Of a stretch of DNA of 64,000 nucleotides, positions 32,163 through 39,648 are shown one piece after another. How positions within the stretch are numbered: position 1 is the first letter of the stretch; the number at the start of each line of letters is the position of its first letter. A program made the translations under genes and the position numbers. Source of the stretch: RYN-122 sp963761655 (GTDB lineage Bacteria > Actinomycetota > Actinomycetes > Mycobacteriales > SCTD01); assembly GCA_963761655.1 (NCBI GenBank), contig CAVXHI010000002.1:930001-994000 (forward strand), given 5' to 3'. The notes below the pieces were generated by a model that was not told the DNA's origin, did not search any database, and saw only the letters and a list, made by a program, of their open reading frames with translations.

Positions 32163-35100
32163 TGCTGGGCTCCTTCGACGCGGCGCGTGCTGCCCGGCGT
32201 CAGCTTGGTGTTGCCGGTCTCGACCGTGATGCCGGCCCGGCTGCGGTACTCCTCGACGTGGCGCAGCAGCGCCTCGCCGCGGGGACGACGTCCTGGCTGG
32301 ATGTCGCAGGACGCGACCTTGCTCTCCTGGATGTGGACGTTGGAGTCCAGCGCCAGGCCGAACAGGTCGTTGGCGGAGTCACCGCTGACGACGGCGTCGC
32401 CGCCCACGCCCCAGTGGTAGGGCAGCCCGATCTGGTGGACGACGTGGCCGCCCACCGTGAGCGGGACGACCCGGTCGGTCACCATCACGCGCGCCTCGAT
32501 GGCGGTGCGGGCGCTGGTGAGCGTCGCCCAGCCGAGGTGCTGCAGGCCCCGCTCCTTCGCGAGCTCCGGGGAGACCTCGCAGAAGAACTCGGGCTGCAGC
32601 TCGCTGAGCAGCGGCAGCCAGCGGCTCATGCCGCCGGCGGTGTGGTGCTCGGTCAGCCGGTACGTGGTGAAGACGTACGGGAAGACGTCAGCGCCCGGGG
32701 TGCCGGCGGACGGGTTCGAGAGGTTGTCCTTGCGCTTGAACACCTCGCGGGTCGGGTTCGCCTGCTGCGTGTAGAGGGCGTTCCGGACCGGCGACTCGTG
32801 CGGCTCGTAGTGCGCCGGCATCGGGCCGTCGAGCAGGCCGCTCGGGGCGTAGAGCCAGCCCTTGCCGTCCGCCTGCATGATGAACGGGTCGTCGCCGGCG
32901 ATGGCGTCCGGTCCGCTCGCGCCCTCCTCGGGGCGGAACGACGGGGCCTTGGTCAGCTGGAAGTCCGGCACGTCGTGCCCGGTCCAGGACTGCTGCTCCT
33001 CGTCCCACCAGACGTAGGCCTTGCGCTCGCTCCACGGCTTGCCCTCGGGGTCGGCCGAGGCACGGTTGTAGAGGGTGCGGCGGTTCATCGGCCAGGCCCA
33101 GCCCCACTCGGGGGCGACCCAGCTCTGGTCCTTGCCGGGCTTGCGCCGGTCGGCCTGGTTCACGCCGTCCTTGTAGACGTTCGTGTAGATCCAGCAGCCG
33201 CCGGAGGTGGAGCCGTCGGGCTGCATCTCGGTGAAGGACGTCAGGTACTGGCCGGCCTTCTCACCGGTCAGGAACTTGCCGTTGACCTCCTGCAGCACCG
33301 CCTCGCCCACGGGGTCCTGCGTCTCGCCCTCGACCGGGTAGTCCCAGGTGAGGTCGAGCAGCGGACGGTCCTTGGGGTCGGTCGAGCCCGCGTACCGCTC
33401 GCGGAGCATCCGGCCCAGGTGGTAGTAGAAGTGCAGCTCGCTGCGGGCGTCGCCCGGCGGCTCCACCGCCTTGTGGCGCCACTGGAGCAGGCGCTGCGTC
33501 TGGGTGAACGAGCCCTCCTTCTCCACGTGGGTCGCGGCCGGGAAGAAGAAGACCTCGGTGCCGATCTCCTCCGTCTTCAGCTCGCCCGACTCGATCTCGG
33601 GGCCGTCCTTCCAGAACGTCGCCGACTCGATGAGCTGCAGGTCGCGCACGACCAGCCACTTGAGCTTGGCCATGCCGAGGCGCTGGAGCTTGCCGTGGGC
33701 GGACCCGACCGCCGGGTTCTGGCCGACGATGAAGAACCCGTCGACCTTGCCGTCGTTCATGTCGAACGCCGTCTGGTACGTGCCGTGGTCGCCCGTGAGG
33801 CGCGGCAGGTAGTCGAAGGCGAAGTCGTTCTCCTTCGTCGCCGCGTCGCCCCACCAGCTCTTCAGCAGGCTGACCGTGTAGGCGTCGGCCTTGGTCCAGA
33901 AGCCCTTCTGGCCCGGGCTCGAGATGCCGGCCAGGTAGTCCGCGAAGGTGTCGTGCTCCCCCGCCTTCGGCATCGGCAGGTAGCCCGGGAGCAGGTTGAA
34001 CAGGGTCGGGATGTCGGTCGAGCCCTGGATGCTGGCGTGGCCGCGCAGCGCCAGGATCCCGCCGCCGGGACGGCCCATGTTGCCCAGCAGCAGCTGGATG
34101 ATCGCCGAGCCGCGGATGTACTGGGCCCCGACCGAGTGGTGGGTCCAGCCGACCGAGTAGACCCACGCCGTCGTGCGGTCGCGGCCGGAGTTGGCCGTCA
34201 CCGCCTCGCAGACCTGCAGGAACTGCTCCACCGGGACGCCGCACACCTCCGACACCATCTCGGGGGTGTAGCGGGCGTAGTGCCGCTTGAGCGTCTGGAA
34301 CACCGTCCGCGGGTGCTGCAGCGTCTCGTCGCGCTCGACGCGGCTGCTCTCGAGGGTGGCACCCCGACCGCCGAGCTCGTGGCCGCTCCCGCGGTCCTGC
34401 TCGGACGACGCCGACTCGCCGCGGTCGGCCGAGCCGCCGTCGCCGGACCCGCTGCTGTCGGCCGAGGCCTGGCCGCTGCTGTCCTGGCCCGACTGGTCGT
34501 CGCCGCGCCCCTCCTGCTCGCCGTCGCCGGAGTCCTGGTGCTGGCCGCCGGTCGGGTGGCCCGGGGTGAAGCCGACCTGGTCGGCCGCCGGGACGCCCTG
34601 GCCCTGGTAGTTCCAGCTCTCGGCGTCGTAGGTCCCGGTGGTGGGGTCGTAGCCCGAGAACAGGCCGTCGAGGTCGTCGGTGTCCACGAAGTCCTCGCGG
34701 ACGAGCGTGGCGGCGTTGGTGTACGCCGTCACGTACTCCTTGAAGTACTTCTCGTTCTGCAGGATGTAGTTGACGACGCCGCCGAGGAAGGCGATGTCGC
34801 TGCCGGCACGCAGGGGCACGTGCTGGTCCGCGACGGCGGAGGTGCGGGTGAAGCGCGGGTCGATGTGGATGACCTTCGCGCCGCGCGCCTTCGCCTCCAT
34901 CACCCACTGGAACCCGACCGGGTGGCACTCGGCCATGTTCGAGCCCTGGATGACGATGCAGTCAGCGTTCTGCAGGTCCTGCAGGAAGGACGTGGCTCCG
35001 CCGCGTCCGAACGAGGCTCCCAGACTGGGAACCGTGGCGCTGTGTCATATGCGGGCCTGGTTCTCGATCTGGATCGCGCCCAGACCGGTGAACAGCTTCT

Positions 35101-35614
35101 TCATGAGGTAGTTCTCCTCGTTGTCCAGCGTCGCCCCTCCGAGCGACGCGAACCCGAGGGTGCGGCGGACCTTGCGGCCCTGGTCGTCGACGTCCTGCCA
35201 GGTGCGGTCGCGGGACTCCTTCACACGGTCCGCGACCATCTCCATGGCCTGGTCCAGCGGGATGTCGACGAAGTCGGTGGCGTACGGCGCCCGGTACTTC
35301 ACGGTCGTCACGCGGGTCGGGCTGTTGACGAGCTGCTCGCTGGCCGAGCCCTTGGGGCACAGCCGCCCGCGCGAGATCGGGGAGTCGGGGTCGCCCTCGA
35401 TCTGGACGACCTTGTCGTCCTTGACGAACACCTTCTGGCCGCAGCCGACCGCGCAGTACGGGCAGACGCTGCGCACGACCTTGTCGGCGGTCTTCGTCCT
35501 CGGCTCGAGCGCGGCGGTGCGGGGCGACCGGGCCGCGGCCCCACGACCCAGCGGGTCCTCGCCCGTCAGCTGGCGGTAGACCGGCCAGCCCAGCAGCACG
35601 TCCTTCAGACCCAC
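32159..35614 (-). CDS. fdhA: formate dehydrogenase alpha subunit, selenocysteine-containing
   Basis: This is the catalytic bis-MGD subunit, which oxidises formate to CO2. The 1151-codon gene has one in-frame TGA at codon 190 (35045-35047), read as selenocysteine. The context QARI-Sec-HSATVPSLGASFGRG matches the NQARV-Sec-HGPTV site of E. coli formate dehydrogenase, and the frame continues without a break to residue 1151. The N-terminal [4Fe-4S] motif is CPYCAVGC...GRLCPKG. GTG 35614 follows a GGAGGAA site, and the first residues (VGLKDVLLGWPVYRQLTG) show no twin-arginine signal. Residues about 350-425 are a Gln/Ser/Gly/Asp-rich insertion absent from E. coli FdnG. It leads the operon fdhA-fdhB-nrfD-FNT, with fdhD divergent. 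Confidence 0.96.
34330..34560 (-). other. low-complexity insertion in formate dehydrogenase alpha subunit
   Basis: About 75 residues rich in Gly, Ser, Gln, Asp and Glu (for example QDSSGQASADSSGSGDGG) separate the NYQGQG end of one subdomain from DETLQHPRTVFQTLKRH of the next. E. coli FdnG has only a short linker here. The stretch is predicted to be disordered. Confidence 0.8.
35015..35047 (-). promoter_or_regulatory. bacterial SECIS element with the Sec UGA codon
   Basis: The TGA (35047-35045) is followed by a hairpin at 35033-35015. GGUUCCC pairs with GGGAGCC, leaving the apical loop AGUCU. Counting U of UGA as 1, the loop G and U fall at positions 23 and 24 and a helical U at 17. These are the same positions as the SelB-recognised bases of the E. 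coli fdhF SECIS. This recodes the stop as selenocysteine. Confidence 0.93.
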
Positions 35615-35736
35615 GGGTTCCTCCAAGAGCGGTGTGACTCGCGCCCTACCCAACACCTCCTGTCCCATCCGTGCCTGACTGGGCACCTCCGCGCGTCGCC
35701 GAGCGGTGCCCCGCGGCGCCGTGCGAGCCTGCTCCC
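35615..35736. promoter_or_regulatory. intergenic region between fdhA and fdhD with inverted repeat
   Basis: This 122-base divergent region carries the fdhA ribosome-binding site (GGAGG at 35620-35624) and a GTGCC-TGACTG-GGCAC inverted repeat at 35671-35686 that could be an operator. GAGCCT at 35725-35730 lies six bases before the fdhD GTG. Confidence 0.45.
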
Positions 35737-36585
35737 GTGGGCAGGGCGACAGCACGGCGCAGGACGGTCCGGTTGCGCGACGGCGTCGAGGTCGTGCGGC
35801 CCGACACGCTCGTCGTCGAGGAGCCGCTGGAGATCCGGGTCGGCGGCACGTCCCTGGTGGTCACCATGCGCACCCCGGGCGACGACATGGACCTCGCGGC
35901 GGGGTTCCTCGTCAGCGAGGGCGTCGTCGGCAGCGGCGACGAGCTGCTCGCCATGCGCTACTGCGCCGGAGCCCTCGACGACGGCACCCAGACCTACAAC
36001 GTCCTCGACGTCGCCCTGGCTCCCGGCGTCGCCCCGCCGGACCCGTCGTTGGAGCGGAACTTCTACACGACGTCGTCGTGCGGGCTGTGCGGCAAGGCGT
36101 CGCTGGACGCGGTCCGCACGCAGACCCGCTTCGACGTCTCGGCCGACCCGCTCGTCGTCGACGCCGACGTCCTCGCCGTGCTGCCCGACCGGCTCCGGGA
36201 GGCCCAGGCGACCTTCGACCGCACGGGCGGCCTGCACGCCGCGGCCCTGTTCACGCCGTCGGGCGAGATGCTCGTGCTGCGCGAGGACGTCGGCCGGCAC
36301 AACGCCGTCGACAAGGTCGTCGGGTGGGCGCTGCGCGAGGGGATGCTGCCGCTGCGCGGCCTGGTGCTGCTGGTGAGCGGCCGGGCCTCCTTCGAGCTGA
36401 CCCAGAAGGCCTGGATGGCCGGCCTGCCGGTGCTCGCCGCGGTCAGCGCCCCGAGCTCGCTGGCCGCCGACCTCGCCGACGAGGCGGGCATGACGCTCGT
36501 CGGGTTCCTGCGCGGCACGTCGATGAACGTCTACACGCACGACCGACGGGTAACGCGCAGGCATGCAGCAGCGACGCCTGGGTGA
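35737..36585 (+). CDS. fdhD: formate dehydrogenase accessory sulfurtransferase FdhD
   Basis: FdhD passes sulfur from a cysteine desulfurase to the Mo cofactor, giving the sulfido ligand that formate dehydrogenase needs. The 282-residue protein has the essential cysteine pair in SSCGLCGK (C115, C118), the VEEPLEIRV opening and the DVGRHNAVDKVVGWAL motif. It is divergent from fdhA, which fits a dedicated maturation role. GTG 35737 was chosen because it falls six bases after GAGCCT and removes an unlikely Cys/Pro-rich extension. Confidence 0.95.
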   Translation: MGRATARRRTVRLRDGVEVVRPDTLVVEEPLEIRVGGTSLVVTMRTPGDDMDLAAGFLVSEGVVGSGDELLAMRYCAGALDDGTQTYNVLDVALAPGVAPPDPSLERNFYTTSSCGLCGKASLDAVRTQTRFDVSADPLVVDADVLAVLPDRLREAQATFDRTGGLHAAALFTPSGEMLVLREDVGRHNAVDKVVGWALREGMLPLRGLVLLVSGRASFELTQKAWMAGLPVLAAVSAPSSLAADLADEAGMTLVGFLRGTSMNVYTHDRRVTRRHAAATPG

Positions 36586-37429
36586 CCTGACCGTGTCGGC
36601 GATCGGCCTCGGCGGCATGCCGCTGTCGATCCCCCGCGAGCGCCGGCCCGACCGGGCGCAGGCGCTCGCCACCGTGCACGCGGCCCTGGACGCCGGCGTC
36701 ACGCTGATCGACACCGCCGACTGCTACTGCGCGGGCCCGGCCGAGTTCGGCCACAACGAGGAGCTCGTCGCGGAGGCGCTGCGCACCTGGGGCGGCGACA
36801 CCAGCGACGTCCTCGTGGCGACCAAGGGCGGCCACACCCGGCCCACCGACGACGACTGGGGCCTGGCGGGCAGCCCCGCGTACCTGCGGGAGGCGTGCGA
36901 GGGGTCGCTGCGGCGGCTCGGCGTCGAGGCGATCGGGCTGTACCAGTACCACCGCCCCGACCCCACCGTGGCGTGGGCGGAGTCGGTCGGGGCGCTCGAG
37001 GAGCTGCGGGCCGAGGGGAAGATCCGGTTCGTCGGGGTGAGCAACGCCGACCCCGAGCAGATCCGGGAGGCCGACGCGACGACGAGGCTCGCCGCCGTGC
37101 AGAACCAGCTCTCCCCGACGTTCACCAGCAGCCTGCCGGAGCTGAGGCTCTGCGCCGAGCTCGGGATCGCGTTCCTCCCTGGTCCCCGCTCGGCGGGATC
37201 GGGCAGAACACCACCAGCGGGGTCTTCGGCGAGATCGCCGCCGAGCGGGAGGTCAGCGCCGCAGCAGGTCGTGCTCGCCTGGCTGCTCGCCCTCGACGAC
37301 GTCGTCGTGCCGATCCCCGGCGCGAGCCGCCCCGCGTCGATCCAGAGCTCCGCCGCGGCCGCCGACCTCGAGCTGTCGTCCGACGAGCTGGCCCGGCTGG
37401 AGAGCTACTCGTCGCCCTCGAGCGTGTAG
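36563..37429 (+). CDS. aldo/keto reductase with two compensating frameshifts
   Basis: This is a TIM-barrel NADPH-dependent reductase of about 288 residues. The catalytic Asp, Tyr, Lys and His are in IDTADCY, ATKGG and YQYHRPDP, and LEELRAEGKIRFVGVSN is the conserved strand. From base 37180 to 37262 the frame is shifted. The normal sequence PWSPLGGIGQNTTSG continues in another frame and then returns as QQVVLAWLLALDDVVVPIPGA. One base appears lost near 37180 and one gained near 37262. The uncorrected frame has no stop but would carry about 27 wrong residues in the cofactor-binding region. It overlaps the fdhD end by 23 bases. Confidence 0.82.
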   Translation: MQQRRLGDLTVSAIGLGGMPLSIPRERRPDRAQALATVHAALDAGVTLIDTADCYCAGPAEFGHNEELVAEALRTWGGDTSDVLVATKGGHTRPTDDDWGLAGSPAYLREACEGSLRRLGVEAIGLYQYHRPDPTVAWAESVGALEELRAEGKIRFVGVSNADPEQIREADATTRLAAVQNQLSPTFTSSLPELRLCAELGIAFLPGPRSAGSGRTPPAGSSARSPPSGRSAPQQVVLAWLLALDDVVVPIPGASRPASIQSSAAAADLELSSDELARLESYSSPSSV

Positions 37430-37797
37430 CCGCGCACGACGTCGTCGTGCGCCGAGAGGCAGGCCTCCAGGGCGGCCCGCTGCGCGTTGGTGGCGCCGCG
37501 CACCGAGAACCGCACGGGGAACCGCCCCTGCACGCTCGGCCGGCCGCGGTCGGCCACCGGCGAGACCCCGGGCAGGCCGCCGCAGTCGTCCTTGAGCAGC
37601 TGCCGCCGCTCGCCCAGCTGCTCCACCGACACGGCGTCGCTGCGCTCGAGCGTCACGACGACCTCGCGCCGGTCGCCCTCGGCGAGGCGCAGGGTCCCGG
37701 CCAGCAGGATCCCCCCGACGCCGAGGACGGCGAACCCGTAGACCGTCGCGCGGTCGCGCTTGCTGCGGTCGCGGTACCAGGGCGGGGACGTCGTCAC
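37405..37797 (-). CDS. hypothetical single-pass membrane protein
   Basis: This 130-residue protein has a basic N-terminus (YRDRSKRDR), one transmembrane helix (TVYGFAVLGVGGILLAGTL) and an extracytoplasmic domain with two cysteines (DDCGG, EACLS) that could pair. Family unknown. GTG 37797 has CAGACT six bases upstream and is divergent from the PH-domain pair. Its 3' end overlaps the aldo/keto reductase by 25 bases. Confidence 0.7.
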   Translation of the reverse strand: MTTSPPWYRDRSKRDRATVYGFAVLGVGGILLAGTLRLAEGDRREVVVTLERSDAVSVEQLGERRQLLKDDCGGLPGVSPVADRGRPSVQGRFPVRFSVRGATNAQRAALEACLSAHDDVVRGYTLEGDE

Positions 37798-37803
37798 GCC
37801 CCC

Positions 37804-37809
37804 AGTCTG
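37804..37809 (-). promoter_or_regulatory. putative leaderless -10 (CAGACT)
   Basis: Minus-strand CAGACT lies six bases before the GTG at 37797. With the opposing TAGCGT at 37837 it makes a compact divergent promoter pair. Confidence 0.5.
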
Positions 37810-37836
37810 CCGGGGGCAGGCCGGCCTGCCCACCAG

Positions 37837-37842
37837 TAGCGT
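37837..37842 (+). promoter_or_regulatory. putative leaderless -10 (TAGCGT)
   Basis: TAGCGT lies seven bases before the GTG at 37850 of the first PH-domain gene. Confidence 0.5.
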
Positions 37843-37849
37843 CCGGCCC

Positions 37850-38320
37850 GTGACCGCCGACGCGTGGAGGGTGCCGGACCCCGCCCTGCTCCGGGTCCGG
37901 CTGCTGCTCGGCACGCTCCTCGTCGGCCTGCCCTGCCTCGCGGCCACCGTGGTGCTGGGCGTCCTCGCCGGACCGGTCGAGGCCGCCGCGGGCCTGCTGC
38001 TGTCGGTCGTCCTCCTCGGGCTCGTCCTGTCGGCGGTCGCGCGGCGCTGCCGCGCCTGGGGCTACGCCGAGCGCGACGACGACCTCCTCGTCCGGCAGGG
38101 CGTGCTCGTCCAGCGGCTCAGCGTCGTCCCGTACGGGCGGATGCAGTACGTCGACGTGACCGCCGGGCCGCTCGACCGGCGCTACGGCCTCGCCACCGTC
38201 GTCCTGCACACGGCCGCGGCCGCCACCGACGCCCGCATCCCCGGTCTGCGCACGGAGGAGGCCGCCCGGCTGCGCGACCGGCTGGCGGCGCTCGGCGAGG
38301 CGCGGGCCGCCGGGCTGTGA
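37850..38320 (+). CDS. PH domain-containing membrane protein (YdbS-like)
   Basis: This 156-residue protein has two N-terminal membrane helices (LRVRLLLGTLLVGLPCLAATVVLGVL and AGLLLSVVLLGLVLSAVARR) and a bacterial PH domain (bPH2, DUF304) of the YdbS type. Its core is GVLVQRLSVVPYGRMQYVDVTAGPLDRRYGLATVVLHTAA. It overlaps the larger partner gene by GTGA, so the two are likely made together. Such pairs sit in the membrane, and their function is largely unknown. Confidence 0.88.
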   Translation: MTADAWRVPDPALLRVRLLLGTLLVGLPCLAATVVLGVLAGPVEAAAGLLLSVVLLGLVLSAVARRCRAWGYAERDDDLLVRQGVLVQRLSVVPYGRMQYVDVTAGPLDRRYGLATVVLHTAAAATDARIPGLRTEEAARLRDRLAALGEARAAGL

Positions 38321-39648
38321 CGAGCCCCGACGGCGAGTGGCAGCGGCTGCACCCCCTGACCCCGCTCCTGCGCGGCGGCCGGACGCTGGTGGTCCTGCTC
38401 ACGGTCCTCGGGACGCAGGGCCTGCGGGCCGCGTCACCGCTCGTGCTGCTCGGCCTGCTCGGCGCAGGGGCTGTCGTCGCCGGGCTGGTCGGGGTCGTCG
38501 CCTGGCGCACCACGCGCTTCCGGGTGACCGGCGGGGAGCTGCAGGTCGACAGCGGGCTGGTGGTCCGCCAGGCGCGGCGGGTGCCCCTGGCCCGCGTGCA
38601 GAGCGTCGACGTCGTCCGCCCTCTCGTCGGCCGGCTGCTCGGGCTGGCCGAGCTCCGGCTGGAGGTCGTCGGCGGCAGCGACCCCGAGGCGCCGCTGCGC
38701 TACCTGTCCGACGCCGAGGCGCACCGTCTGCAGGCCGTGCTCCTCGCCGGGGGCGGCGCGGTGCAGGTCGAGCCGGCCGCGGAGCAGGTGCTCGTGCAGG
38801 TGCCGACGTCGGTGCTCGTCGTCTCCGTGCTGCTCGGGCCGCCCCTCGTGGTCGGCGGTCTCGTCCTGGTGGTCGCCCTCGCCGTGCTCGCGGTCGAGCC
38901 GCGGGCCGCGCTGCCGCTGCTCGCCGGCACCGGCCCGCTGCTGCTGGCCGTGGCCAGCGTGGCCGTGCGCCGGGTCGTGGCGGAGTACGGGTCGACCGTG
39001 GCGGAGTCGGCCGACGGGCTGCGGCTGCGGTCGGGGCTGCTCGACACCCGCAGCTCCACCGTGCCGCCCGGCCGGGTGCAGACCGTCCGCGTGCTCGAGC
39101 CGCTGCTGTGGCGGCGTCGGGGCTGGGTCCGCGTCGAGGTCGACGTCGCCGGCTACGGCGCCACCCGCGGGGACGAGCAGGCCGCCACGTCGGCCCTGCT
39201 CCCGGTGGCCCCCCGCGAGCTCGCCGACGCCCTGGTGGCCCGGGTCCTCGGACAGGCCCTGCCCGCCCTCGGCGACCCCGCTCCCCCGTCCGCGCGCTGG
39301 CGGGCCCCGCTGTCCGCGCCGCGGCTGCGGGTCGGTGTGGACGACGTCCACGTGGTCACGACGTCGGGCGTCCTGGTCCGCACCACGGACGTCGTGCCGC
39401 TGGCCAAGGTGCAGAGCGTCCGGCGGCTGCAGGGCCCCTGGCAGCGGCGCCTCGGGCTCGCCAGCGTCGTCGCCGACAGCGCCGGACGGCGGCTGCCCGG
39501 CGCGACCGCCCACCACCGGTCGGTCGGCGAGGCGGACGCCCTCGTGGAGGAGCTGTCCCGGCGTGCCCGCGCGGCCCGGCGGGCTCAGCCGGAGGCGGCG
39601 ACCAGCGCCGGCACGGCCCCGGGAGGCACGGCCGCGCCGAACAGGTGA
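38317..39648 (+). CDS. PH domain-containing membrane protein (YdbT-like)
   Basis: This 443-residue partner of the preceding gene has two N-terminal helices, a first PH repeat (VVRQARRVPLARVQSVDVVRPLVGRLLGLAELRLEVVGG) and two central helices. Second and third PH repeats follow (STVPPGRVQTVRVLEPLLWRRRGW and TDVVPLAKVQSVRRLQGPWQRRLGLASVV). This triple-repeat layout matches B. subtilis YdbT. It converges with the GGDEF/EAL gene, and the two overlap by 64 bases. Confidence 0.88.
   Translation: MTSPDGEWQRLHPLTPLLRGGRTLVVLLTVLGTQGLRAASPLVLLGLLGAGAVVAGLVGVVAWRTTRFRVTGGELQVDSGLVVRQARRVPLARVQSVDVVRPLVGRLLGLAELRLEVVGGSDPEAPLRYLSDAEAHRLQAVLLAGGGAVQVEPAAEQVLVQVPTSVLVVSVLLGPPLVVGGLVLVVALAVLAVEPRAALPLLAGTGPLLLAVASVAVRRVVAEYGSTVAESADGLRLRSGLLDTRSSTVPPGRVQTVRVLEPLLWRRRGWVRVEVDVAGYGATRGDEQAATSALLPVAPRELADALVARVLGQALPALGDPAPPSARWRAPLSAPRLRVGVDDVHVVTTSGVLVRTTDVVPLAKVQSVRRLQGPWQRRLGLASVVADSAGRRLPGATAHHRSVGEADALVEELSRRARAARRAQPEAATSAGTAPGGTAAPNR

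Noticed and set aside
35045..35047. TGA read as a nonsense mutation splitting the formate dehydrogenase
   Set aside because: The conserved Sec context, the SECIS hairpin and the presence of selA, selB and selD make recoding far more likely.
32258..36376. Very long open frame (1372 codons) on the plus strand opposite the formate dehydrogenase genes
   Set aside because: It mirrors fdhA codon structure on the other strand, has low-complexity Ala/Arg/Val/Gly composition and no domains. High GC removes stops from antisense frames.
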